Below are positions 38,977 to 46,422 of a stretch of 64,000 nucleotides of DNA, one piece after another. How positions within the stretch are numbered: position 1 is the stretch's first letter; each line of letters opens with the position of its first letter. The notes beneath the pieces are model-generated. The model saw nothing but the letters and a program-made list of their open reading frames with translations. It searched no databases and was not told where the DNA came from. The DNA is from Candidatus Bipolaricaulota bacterium (GTDB taxonomy: Bacteria > Bipolaricaulota > Bipolaricaulia > Bipolaricaulales > Bipolaricaulaceae), in assembly GCA_022838705.1 (NCBI GenBank), contig JALHJZ010000001.1, positions 354,689-418,688 of the forward strand, in the 5' to 3' direction. The position numbers were made by a program, and so were the translations under genes.

Positions 38977-39918
38977 TCAAAGCGTGCGAGTATACCACTC
39001 CGCGGCTAGGGCAGCCAACGCCCCTTCCGCGGCTGCGATCACGGCTTGGGCCCGCCGCCCGGCGGGATCGCGCACGTCCCCCGCTGCGAACAGGCCGGGG
39101 CGCGAGGTGGCCATGAGGGAGTCGGTGGTCACGTAGCCGGCTTGGCTCAGCTCCACAACGCCGCGGAGCCAGTCCGTGTTCGGCTTCCACCCGATCTTGA
39201 CGAATACCCCGTCCACGGGGAGCTCGCGCTTTTTGCCCGTGGCGAGGTCTCGTAGGACGACCGACTCCACCTTCCCCTCACCGCGCACCTCGTCCACAGC
39301 CACGTTCCACAGCACCTCCACGTTCGGCTGAGCCAGGACCTGCTCGCGGAGGGCCGCCTTGGCGCGGATGGCGTGGGGATCGGTTTGGGGATGGCGGACG
39401 GCGAGGTACACCTTGGAGCAGAGGTGGGAGAGGACAAGAGCTTCGGTGAGGCCACCGTCGCCCGCCCCCACGACGAGGACGTCCTTGCCCCGGAAGAAGA
39501 ACCCGTCGCAGATCGCGCAGTAGGAGACGCCGCGCCCGACGCGTTCCGTAGCTCCTGGGGCGGGGAGCTCCTTGGGATGGGCACCCGTGGCCGCGATCAC
39601 CGCCCGCGCCTGCACCTCCCCATCGGAGGTCGCAAGGACCCATCCCCCACCGCGCCCGGTGAGCCCGGTGGCCATGGCGGCCTGGAACTGTGCCCCCAGC
39701 CGCTCCGCTTGAGCGCGCATCCTCTCTGCAAGCTCGATCCCGGGGATCGGCTCCGTGAACCCAGGGTAGTTCTCGATCGCGGGGGCCTCGAGCAGTTGGC
39801 CGCCGGGCACAGCCCTCTCCACGAGGAGGGTCGAGAGGCCAGCGCGTGGGGCATAGATTGCGGCGGAAAGCCCGGCTGGACCGCCTCCAACGATGACCAC
39901 GTCCCATCGCCTGTCCAT
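38977..39918 (-). CDS. trxB: Thioredoxin reductase (NAD(P)/FAD-dependent)
   Basis: 313 aa. FAD motif VVIVGGGPAGLSAAIYAPRA at the N-terminus, GGQLLEAPAIENYPGF near residue 42, the redox pair in VSYCAICDGFFFRGKDVLVV near 135 (CAIC), the NAD(P)H motif VLVVGAGDGGLTEALVL near 148 and the C-terminal FAAGDVRDPAGRRAQAVIAA near 270. The second Rossmann motif GAGDGG and the downstream RHPQTDP loop lack the Arg pair expected for strict NADPH use, so an NADH or ferredoxin-linked variant is possible. ATG at 39918 lies 8 bases after a TATCAT box. The TTG at 39924 is an alternative start. The acyl-CoA ligase gene follows. Confidence 0.9.
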   Translation of the reverse strand: MDRRWDVVIVGGGPAGLSAAIYAPRAGLSTLLVERAVPGGQLLEAPAIENYPGFTEPIPGIELAERMRAQAERLGAQFQAAMATGLTGRGGGWVLATSDGEVQARAVIAATGAHPKELPAPGATERVGRGVSYCAICDGFFFRGKDVLVVGAGDGGLTEALVLSHLCSKVYLAVRHPQTDPHAIRAKAALREQVLAQPNVEVLWNVAVDEVRGEGKVESVVLRDLATGKKRELPVDGVFVKIGWKPNTDWLRGVVELSQAGYVTTDSLMATSRPGLFAAGDVRDPAGRRAQAVIAAAEGALAALAAEWYTRTL

Positions 39919-39926
39919 CGTCAAGA

Positions 39927-39956
39927 ATGATACGCGGTGACCCGAGCGGCCCCCAA
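39927..39956 (-). promoter_or_regulatory. Leaderless-type promoter of trxB
   Basis: On the minus strand: TTGGGG (39956-39951), 18-base spacer, TATCAT (39932-39927), then 8 bases to the ATG. It lies back to back with the xseA promoter region. Confidence 0.6.
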
Positions 39957-39971
39957 GGGCCGTCTCCCCCC

Positions 39972-40000
39972 TTGCTGTCCTCTCCCTCCTCGGCTACGGT
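39972..40000 (+). promoter_or_regulatory. Leaderless-type promoter of xseA
   Basis: TTGCTG at 39972-39977, 17-base spacer, TACGGT at 39995-40000, then 6 bases to the GTG at 40007. Confidence 0.55.
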
Positions 40001-40006
40001 GGGGGC

Positions 40007-41710
40007 GTGGACCCCACCGGGAACTCCTCCCCGACCCGCCGGGTGACCGCTGACGACCGCGGCCTCCTCCGGATTGAGTTCCCCTACGACCCTCGTCTCG
40101 TCGCGCTCGTGCGCGGGCTCCCCGGGCGGCAGTGGAACAATGGGGAGAAATACTGGACGGTGCCCACGGAGCACGTCGTGGCGACGGTCGAGCTCCTGGG
40201 CGCCGAGGGGTTCACGTTCGACGAGGAGACGCGCCGGCTGTACGAGGCCCGCCGTGGCGAGCTGGCCCAGCACCTCACCGTGTCCCAACTCAACCTCCAG
40301 GTCCGCGATGCTGTCCTGAAGGCGTTCCCTTCCCCACTGTGGGTGGTGGGGGAGGTGAGTGGGTTCAACCGGAACGCCCACAAGAAATGGGTCAGTTTCC
40401 AACTCGTGGAGCGCAAGCCGGGCGGCGAGGTCCTCGCCCAGGTGGAGGCCGTCTTGGCCCCCGAGGATCGCCAGCGCCTGGAAGCGAAGCTGCAGCGTGA
40501 AGGAGCCCCATTTCGGTTGGAGGACGAGGTCCAGGTGCGCGTCCTGGTGACGGTGGACCTCCACACGGAGTGGGGCCGGTACCAGGTCGCGGTGCGCGAC
40601 CTCGATCTCGCCTACACCTTGGGTGAGGTCGCGCGCCGCCGCGAGGAGATCGTGCGCCGGCTCGCGGTCCAGGGCCTGATCGACCGCAACCGGGCGCTGC
40701 CGTTTCCGGAGCTCCCGCTGCGGATCGGCCTCGTGACGAGCCTCGGCTCGGATGCGGAATACGACGTGCTGCGCACGCTCCGGGAGTCGGGGTTCTCGTT
40801 CCAGGTCGTCGTCCATGGGGCGCGGGTCCAGGGCCCGAGCACGGAGGCATCGGTCCTCAACGCGCTCGACTGGTTCCGGGACCGCGCCCACGAGTTCGAT
40901 GCTGTACTCATCTGCCGGGGCGGGGGCTCCCGCACCGACCTCGCGTGGTTCGACTCGGAAGCCCTCGGCCGGGCGGTGGCCACCTTCCCCCTGCCGGTGG
41001 TGGTGGGGATCGGCCATGAGGAGGACCGCTGTGTGCTGGACGAGGTGGGGTGGCGCCAGAAGACCCCCACTGCCGCCGCCCAGTTCATCGTGGAGCGGGT
41101 GCGGCAGGCCCTGAGCCGGGTCGAGGAGACTGCGGCCCACGCCCTCGGCCGGGCGCGGGTGCGGGTCGCGGAGGAGGACCAGGCCCACCGCCAGCGGGTG
41201 CAGCGGCTCGTCCGCGCGGCCACCGTTCGCGTGGGGGAGGAGGGGCGGGAGCTCGTCCACCGCGCACGGCGTCTCCGCCGCGGGGTGCGGGGGCGCCTGG
41301 AGGGGGCGCACCAGGATGTGCTGAGGTTCCGCCTTGCCCTCCCGAGGTCCACCGACGCCCTCCTCGGACGAACGGCCGCTCACCTCGATGACGTGGCGGG
41401 CCGGGTCGCGCGCGGGGCGAACCGCGACCTGTCCGCAGCCCGCCAATGGGTCTCCCAGGTCACCCTCCTCGTCCCCGCGCGGGCCCGGATGCGGCTCGTG
41501 TGGGCCGGGGAACGGTTGGAGGGACAGGCCCAGCGCCTCCATGCCCTCGACCCGCGGCGGGTCGTGGAGCGGGGGTACGCGATCGTGCGCCTGGCCGAGG
41601 GGCCGGTGGTCACCGATCCCCGTCAGGCCCCACCCCAGGCGCTCCTGCGGGTTCAGCTCAAGCGGGGGATCCTCCGCGCCCGCGCGGAGGGGGAAGAGGG
41701 AGGTGAGTGA
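40007..41710 (+). CDS. xseA: Exodeoxyribonuclease VII large subunit with extra N-terminal HARP-like domain
   Basis: 567 aa, longer than the usual 400-460. Residues about 18-75 form an added module (LLRIEFPYDPRLVALVRGLP, WNNGEKYWTVPTEHVVATVE) that resembles the HARP domain, known for DNA binding and annealing in SMARCAL1-type proteins. The OB fold is at about 95-195 (LTVSQLNLQVRDAVLKAFPS, WVVGEVSGF). The catalytic domain is at about 200-400 (IGLVTSLGSDAEYDVLRTL, DAVLICRGGGSRTDLAWFDS, PVVVGIGHEEDRCVLDEV, KTPTAAAQFIVERV), and the long coiled coil with closing LKRGIL. GTG at 40007 is set by the promoter. xseB follows directly. Confidence 0.92.
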   Translation: MDPTGNSSPTRRVTADDRGLLRIEFPYDPRLVALVRGLPGRQWNNGEKYWTVPTEHVVATVELLGAEGFTFDEETRRLYEARRGELAQHLTVSQLNLQVRDAVLKAFPSPLWVVGEVSGFNRNAHKKWVSFQLVERKPGGEVLAQVEAVLAPEDRQRLEAKLQREGAPFRLEDEVQVRVLVTVDLHTEWGRYQVAVRDLDLAYTLGEVARRREEIVRRLAVQGLIDRNRALPFPELPLRIGLVTSLGSDAEYDVLRTLRESGFSFQVVVHGARVQGPSTEASVLNALDWFRDRAHEFDAVLICRGGGSRTDLAWFDSEALGRAVATFPLPVVVGIGHEEDRCVLDEVGWRQKTPTAAAQFIVERVRQALSRVEETAAHALGRARVRVAEEDQAHRQRVQRLVRAATVRVGEEGRELVHRARRLRRGVRGRLEGAHQDVLRFRLALPRSTDALLGRTAAHLDDVAGRVARGANRDLSAARQWVSQVTLLVPARARMRLVWAGERLEGQAQRLHALDPRRVVERGYAIVRLAEGPVVTDPRQAPPQALLRVQLKRGILRARAEGEEGGE

Positions 41711-41714
41711 CAAG

Positions 41715-41966
41715 ATGGCAAAAAAGGATCGCTCCTACAGCGAAGCCGTGGCCCGGCTCGATGAGATCCTCCGCCTGATCGAGGACGGGGACGTGGACAT
41801 CGATGCCCTGTCCGGGCTCGTGGCGGAGGCGGCGGAGCTCGTGACCCTGTGCCGACAGAAGATCACGGCCGCGGAGATGCAGGTGCGGGAGATCACGGAG
41901 CGCCTGGAGCGCGAGGCAGCGGAGGCGGAGAAGGAAGGACCTCCGTCCGACGAACCCCCGTTCTAG
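41715..41966 (+). CDS. xseB: Exodeoxyribonuclease VII small subunit
   Basis: 83 aa. Two-helix protein that wraps the coiled coil of XseA. The core SYSEAVARLDEILRLIEDGD, the following VDIDALSGLVAEAAELVTLC and the KITAAEMQVREI stretch match the family. ATG at 41715 is used; the GTG at 41703 in the overlap is part of the GGAGGTGAG ribosome site. It is coupled to xseA with a 4-base gap. The acidic/Pro-rich tail (EKEGPPSDEPPF) is normal. Confidence 0.92.
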   Translation: MAKKDRSYSEAVARLDEILRLIEDGDVDIDALSGLVAEAAELVTLCRQKITAAEMQVREITERLEREAAEAEKEGPPSDEPPF

Positions 41967-42018
41967 CGGGAAACCCTGGTCCAGGGCCCGTCCTCCGTGG
42001 ACCGGCGAGGGCCGCTGA

Positions 42019-43398
42019 TCACGGCACTGTGAGGACCCGGACGAGGTTCGTCGTCCCCGGCTCGTGGAACGGGAGCCCGGCGGTGAAGACGACGCGGTCC
42101 CCCGGGGAAACCGCCCCTGCCTCCCGCGCCGCAGTGAGGGAGCTATGGATGAGGTCCGCTTCGTCCCGCGCCGGGGGGATCTCCCGGGGGAGCACGCCCC
42201 ACACGAGCCCTAGCCTCCGCGCCACGTCCCGGTGGGGCGTCGTGGCCACGATCGGGACGGAGGGGCGATGGGAGGCGACGAGGCGGGCCGTCCACCCGGA
42301 GGTGGTGGCGCACACGATCGCCTGCGCTCCGACCTCGGCCGCCACCCGCCCTGCCGCGCGGGCGATCGCCGCTGATACCTCCCCCACGAGGCCGCTCTCC
42401 AGCCCAGGGACGCGGATCGGCACGCCGCCCGACTCCGCGGCCTGAGCGGCCGCCGCCATCGCCTGCACCGCCGCCCGCGGGTGGTTCCCGACCGCCGTCT
42501 CCTCGGAGAGCATCACCGCATCCGCCCCGTCCCATACAGCGTTGGCCACGTCGGCGACCTCGGCCCGGGTCGGGACCGGGGCGTCCACCATCGACCGCAG
42601 CATCTGGGTCGCCACGATCACCGGTTTGGCCTGCGTGTTGCACAGGTCCACGAGCCACCGCTGCACGAGGGGGACCTGGTAGAGGTCCACCTCCACCCCG
42701 AGGTCGCCGCGGGCGACCATCGCTCCATCAGAAGCGGTCACGATCTCCTGCATTCGCCGCACCGCCTCGGCGAGCTCGACCTTGGCCAGCACCCACAGCC
42801 CTCGCCCCACGATCTTTCGTGCCTCCTCTAGCTCCTCGGGGCGCTGGACGAACGACAGGGCCACGCAGTCGAACCCCATCTCCCCCGCCCGGGCCAGGGA
42901 CTCCCGATCGAACGGGGTGAGGGCGGGCAGGGACAGGGCGACCCCGGGGATGTTGACCCCCTTCCCCCCGTGGAGGAGGCCGCCCCGGATCACCCGGCAC
43001 CGCACGCCCCCCCGCACCGGACCGACCACGGTGAGCTCGAGCATCCCGTCGGCGAGGAGGATCCTCACCCCGCTCGCGAGGCCGTCCACGGCCTGGGGAT
43101 GGGTGACGGGGATCCCTCCCTCGCCGAGGACCACCTCCTCCCCCGGCGAGAGGGGGATCGGATCGGCCAGGGTTCCCACCCGCACCTTGGGCCCGCGCGT
43201 GTCGAGGAGGAGGGTCACCGTCCGCCCGACCGCAGCCGCCGCGGCCCGCACACGCTGTGCTAGAGAGGCATGGTCGTCGTGGTCACCGTAGGAGGTGTTG
43301 ACGCGGGCGACGTCCACCCCAGCCGCGATCAGCGCGGCGAGGGTCTCCTCGTCGTGGGAGCGTGGGCCGATCGTGGCCACGATCTTCGTCCGCTTCAT
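42019..43398 (-). CDS. pyk: Pyruvate kinase
   Basis: 459 aa. It converts PEP and ADP to pyruvate and ATP. The N-terminal KRTKIVATIGPRSHDEETL, LLLDTRGPKVRVG near residue 64, WVLAKVELAEAVRRMQEI near 203 with the catalytic Lys, SDGAMVARGDLGVEVDLYQV near 225, VPTRAEVADVANAVWDGADA near 275 and the C-terminal regulatory-type domain from about 320 are all present. Two positions are odd: ARVNTSYGDHDDH replaces the usual R-N-F-S-H-G, and TQMLRSM replaces MLESM. The metal-binding Asn and Ser are kept, so activity is likely. It is alone on the minus strand, convergent with xseAB. Confidence 0.92.
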   Translation of the reverse strand: MKRTKIVATIGPRSHDEETLAALIAAGVDVARVNTSYGDHDDHASLAQRVRAAAAAVGRTVTLLLDTRGPKVRVGTLADPIPLSPGEEVVLGEGGIPVTHPQAVDGLASGVRILLADGMLELTVVGPVRGGVRCRVIRGGLLHGGKGVNIPGVALSLPALTPFDRESLARAGEMGFDCVALSFVQRPEELEEARKIVGRGLWVLAKVELAEAVRRMQEIVTASDGAMVARGDLGVEVDLYQVPLVQRWLVDLCNTQAKPVIVATQMLRSMVDAPVPTRAEVADVANAVWDGADAVMLSEETAVGNHPRAAVQAMAAAAQAAESGGVPIRVPGLESGLVGEVSAAIARAAGRVAAEVGAQAIVCATTSGWTARLVASHRPSVPIVATTPHRDVARRLGLVWGVLPREIPPARDEADLIHSSLTAAREAGAVSPGDRVVFTAGLPFHEPGTTNLVRVLTVP

Positions 43399-43438
43399 GC
43401 AAGCATCCAGCTTAGCGCCGGTCGCAGGGGGCGGCCAG

Positions 43439-43467
43439 TTGATGCCGGTCCCGAGAGCGGGTATCGT
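43439..43467 (+). promoter_or_regulatory. Promoter of the rnpA-greA unit
   Basis: TTGATG at 43439-43444, 17-base spacer, TATCGT at 43462-43467. ATG codons follow at 43473 and 43479, 5 and 11 bases on, so the mRNA is leaderless or nearly so. Confidence 0.6.
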
Positions 43468-43472
43468 TCACA

Positions 43473-43865
43473 ATGAACATGAGCCCAACCCTTGGGCGTG
43501 AACACCGCCTCCGCCGACGGCGGGATATCGCCCACGTGTTTCAACGCGGTCAACGCCTGGAAGCTCCTCTGTTCTCGTTCCGAATCCTCCGTAAGGAAGA
43601 TCCGACGCCCCGGCTCCTCGTGGTCACGGGGCGGCGCTTGGGGGGGGCGGTGACGCGGAACCGCGTGAAGCGGGCGGTGCGGGAGGGGTTTCGCCTCCAT
43701 CAGGAGGCGTTCGCCCACCTCGACACGGTGGTCATCCCCCGCCAAGCGGCCACGCGCCTGCGCCCCGGGGAGCTGAGTGAACGACTGGTTGAAGAGTTCC
43801 GGGAGGTGAGCAATGGCCAAAGAAACCCTCCTCACGAAAGAGGGCTACCAACAGAAGAAGGCTGA
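43473..43865 (+). CDS. rnpA: Ribonuclease P protein component
   Basis: 130 aa. Protein subunit of RNase P, which trims tRNA 5' ends. The N-terminal LGREHRLRRRRDIAHVFQRG, the central FSFRILRKEDPTPRLLVVTG and the RNR signature AVTRNRVKRAVREGFR near residue 65 are diagnostic. The start is ATG at 43473 or 43479. The coding end overlaps greA by 53 bases, which is unusually long, and the last 18 residues (NPPHERGLPTEEG) look like read-through of the greA frame rather than conserved RnpA. The common neighbour rpmH is not found upstream, where pyk lies divergently. Confidence 0.9.
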   Translation: MNMSPTLGREHRLRRRRDIAHVFQRGQRLEAPLFSFRILRKEDPTPRLLVVTGRRLGGAVTRNRVKRAVREGFRLHQEAFAHLDTVVIPRQAATRLRPGELSERLVEEFREVSNGQRNPPHERGLPTEEG

Positions 43866-44295
43866 GCTCGAACAGCTCGAGCACCGCCTGTACCAGGAGA
43901 TCCCGCAGCGGTTGAAGGAAGCGAAGGACCACGGCGGGGGCGATGTGCGGGAGAACAGGGAATACCTGTACCTGAAGCAGGAACAGGACATGATCGAGGC
44001 CGAGGCGCGTGCCCTGCGTGAGCTGCTCGAGACGGCGCGCATCATCACCGAGGACGACTTCCGCCCGGACGAGGTGGGGATCGGCGCCCGAGCGATCCTG
44101 GAGGACGTGGAGACCGGCAAGGTCGCGACCTACACCCTTGTCCCCCCGGCCGAGGTGGACCTCCTCCAGAACCGGATCGGGGTGGATTCCCCTGTCGGGC
44201 AAGCCCTCCAGACGTACAGCAAGGGGAAGATGATTACGGTCCAGACCCAGGGGAAGAAGATCAAGTACAAGATCCTGGGGATCGAGCGCCGTTGA
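43813..44295 (+). CDS. greA: Transcription elongation factor GreA
   Basis: 160 aa, normal length. GreA inserts a coiled coil into the RNA polymerase secondary channel and stimulates cleavage of backtracked RNA. The coiled coil spans residues 8-75, with GGGDVRENREYLYLKQEQDM holding the conserved acidic loop (D-x-x-E-N). The C-terminal FKBP-like domain begins at VGIGARAILEDVETG near 90 and ends VDSPVGQALQTYSKGKMITV. ATG at 43813 follows GGGAGGTGAGC inside the rnpA frame. lysS follows after 57 bases, probably in the same transcript. Confidence 0.94.
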   Translation: MAKETLLTKEGYQQKKAELEQLEHRLYQEIPQRLKEAKDHGGGDVRENREYLYLKQEQDMIEAEARALRELLETARIITEDDFRPDEVGIGARAILEDVETGKVATYTLVPPAEVDLLQNRIGVDSPVGQALQTYSKGKMITVQTQGKKIKYKILGIERR

Positions 44296-44352
44296 CGATG
44301 GCCACCCGCAGCTTGGGGGAAGGGATGCGCCGGAGAGCGGTCCACGGCGGGG

Positions 44353-45825
44353 ATGCCCGTGGCCGAGGCTGACCTTCTCGCTTCGCGCCGGGAGAAGCTC
44401 GACCGCCTGCGGGCCCAGGGCATCACCCCCTATCCCTACCGCTATCCCCGTACCCACACCGTGGGCGAGGTGCGGGCGGCGTTCGGGTCCCTGGGCCCCC
44501 ACCAGCGCACCGGGGCCGAGGTGAGCCTCGCCGGGCGACTCGTCGCCCTCCGCCGGATGGGGAAAGCGGCGTTCGGGAACGTCCTCGACCGGTCGGGGCG
44601 GATTCAGGTCTACGCCTCAACGGACGGGCTGGGTGCGGACGCGTACGGGCGGTTCGTGGACCTCGACCTCGGGGACATCGTGGGGATCTCCGGAGAGCCG
44701 TTCACGACCAAGACCGGGGAACTGACGGTGGACGTGCGGGAGTTCGCCCTCCTTGCCAAGTCCCTGCGGCCGCTTCCGGAGAAGTGGCATGGCCTCCGGG
44801 ACGTCGAGACGCGGTACCGGCAGCGGGCGCTCGATTTCATCGCCAACGACGATGCCCGGCGGGCGATCGTGGTCCGGGCCACCACACTGCGCGCCTGCCG
44901 TGCCTACCTCGACCGGGAGGGGTTCCTCGAGGTGGAGACCCCGATCCTCCAGCCCATCTACGGCGGAGCTACGGCGCGGCCGTTCATCACCCACCACAAC
45001 GCACTCGACCGCGACCTGTACCTGCGGGTGGCGCCGGAGCTCTACCTGAAACGGCTCCTCGTGGGGGGGCTGGAGAAGGTGTACGAGATCGGCCGCAACT
45101 TCCGCAACGAGGGGATCTCCTCGATGCACAACCCGGAATACACCGGGCTCGAGGCCTACGAGGCGTACGAGGATTACGAGCGGGCGATGGAGCTGGCGGA
45201 GGGGCTGGTCGAGGCCTGCCTCCTCGCCGTGGCTGGGGCGACCCGCATCACGTACCAGGGCCGGGAGGTGAACTTCACCCGGCCGTGGCGGCGGGCCTCG
45301 CTGCTTGAGCTGGTGGCCCAGGGGAGCGGCTGCGATGTGGAGAAGCCACTCCCCGAGCTCCTGGAGGAGATCGACCGGCGGGGGATCCCGATCCCGCCCC
45401 ACCTGCGCCGCGGGCCCAAGGGGAAGGTGATCGAGCACCTCCTGGAGACGCAGGTTCAGGACCATTTGTGGGACCCGACGTTCGTCCTCGACTTCCCGCT
45501 CGACATCTCGCCGCTCGCCAAGCGGAAGCGGGGCCGGGACGACCTCGTGGAGCGGTTCGAGCTCTACTTCACCGGTCGCGAGGTCGCCAACGCCTTCTCG
45601 GAGCTGAATGACCCGGATGACCAGCGGGAGCGGTTTGCGATGCAGGAAGCGCTCCGCGCATCCGGCGATGAGGAGGCCCACCCCCTGGACGAGGACTTCC
45701 TGCGCGACCTGGAGCTCGGGATGCCCCCTGCGGCGGGGATCGGGTTCGGGATGGACCGGTTGGTGATGGTGCTCGCCGATGCCCCTTCGATCCGGGAGGT
45801 GCTGGCGTTCCCGCCCCTGCGATGA
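44353..45825 (+). CDS. lysS: Lysyl-tRNA synthetase, class II
   Basis: 490 aa. The N-terminal OB-fold anticodon-binding domain lies at about 55-145 (VSLAGRLVALRRMGKAAFGN). The class II catalytic core follows: motif 1 around FLEVETPILQPIYGGATARP near 200, motif 2 VYEIGRNFRNEGISSMHNPE near 240, and motif 3 GIGFGMDRLVMVL near 465. LDFPLDISPLAKRK near 375 and REVANAFSELNDP near 415 are LysRS-specific. GTG/ATG choice: ATG at 44353 is the first codon giving a full N-terminus. Its stop overlaps the next ATG. Two tRNA-Lys genes sit 6-7 kb downstream. Confidence 0.95.
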   Translation: MPVAEADLLASRREKLDRLRAQGITPYPYRYPRTHTVGEVRAAFGSLGPHQRTGAEVSLAGRLVALRRMGKAAFGNVLDRSGRIQVYASTDGLGADAYGRFVDLDLGDIVGISGEPFTTKTGELTVDVREFALLAKSLRPLPEKWHGLRDVETRYRQRALDFIANDDARRAIVVRATTLRACRAYLDREGFLEVETPILQPIYGGATARPFITHHNALDRDLYLRVAPELYLKRLLVGGLEKVYEIGRNFRNEGISSMHNPEYTGLEAYEAYEDYERAMELAEGLVEACLLAVAGATRITYQGREVNFTRPWRRASLLELVAQGSGCDVEKPLPELLEEIDRRGIPIPPHLRRGPKGKVIEHLLETQVQDHLWDPTFVLDFPLDISPLAKRKRGRDDLVERFELYFTGREVANAFSELNDPDDQRERFAMQEALRASGDEEAHPLDEDFLRDLELGMPPAAGIGFGMDRLVMVLADAPSIREVLAFPPLR

Positions 45826-46406
45826 CCGCGGCCCACGCTTTCCCGTTTCACCGGATCGGCCGCCGCCTCGACCGGTGGGCGGAGCGGGTGTGGGCGTGGG
45901 ACGAGGGGTTGACGGAGGTCGTGAGTGCTTCGCGGATTCTGCGCCGCCTCGATCCCCTCCTCGTCGCGGCGACCTACCTCGGCTACGGCTACCTGTGGGG
46001 CGCGCTGGCTCTGGCCCTCATCGCGTTCGGGACGGAGGTGGACCAGGCGAACGTGCTCATCGGTCTGGGGGTGGTCATCACCTCGGTGTTCCTTTCCCAG
46101 ATGATTAAATCCGTTTCCGGCCGGCCTCGGCCCCAGTTCTCGCGCCATGGTTTTCATCACCAATTCCTCACCGACGCCTCGTTCCCCTCCAACCACACCA
46201 CCGCCGCGTTCGCGATGGCATACCTCGTCCTGCGGCTCTACCCGTGGTGGCCGAATGTCGTGGTGCTCTACATCATGGCGGCATTGATTGGCCTGTCGCG
46301 CGTGTACCTGCGGGAACATTTCCCGCTCGATGTCGTGGGGGGGGCGTTGCTCGGGACGTGCGTGGCCCACGGGCTCCTGCCCCTGTTCGCTCGGCTCGTG
46401 CAGTGA
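45822..46406 (+). CDS. PAP2 family lipid phosphatase
   Basis: 194 aa. Integral membrane phosphatase, probably acting on phosphatidate, undecaprenyl-diphosphate or a related lipid. Five or six hydrophobic segments. The three PAP2 motifs are complete: KSVSGRPRP near residue 92, PSNHTTAAF near 123 and SRVYLREHFPLDVVGG near 160, with the catalytic His-Arg-His set. The N-terminal 40 residues form an amphipathic segment (RIGRRLDRWAERVWAWDEGL), which is common in bacterial PAP2 proteins. The ATG overlaps the lysS stop, so it is translationally coupled, and an aminotransferase gene follows after 16 bases. Confidence 0.92.
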   Translation: MTAAHAFPFHRIGRRLDRWAERVWAWDEGLTEVVSASRILRRLDPLLVAATYLGYGYLWGALALALIAFGTEVDQANVLIGLGVVITSVFLSQMIKSVSGRPRPQFSRHGFHHQFLTDASFPSNHTTAAFAMAYLVLRLYPWWPNVVVLYIMAALIGLSRVYLREHFPLDVVGGALLGTCVAHGLLPLFARLVQ

Positions 46407-46422
46407 CCGAAGGAGGGATGGC

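Noticed and set aside
39278..41713. Very long minus-strand reading frame (811 codons) over xseA and xseB
   Set aside because: It is the antisense of a well-supported gene in GC-rich DNA, with Arg/Pro/Gly/His-rich composition and no domain. The same applies to the long antisense frames at 362-1858, 6623-7909, 13756-14904, 15088-16818, 20464-21780, 37197-38729, 47931-49601, 51840-53606 and 54119-55849.
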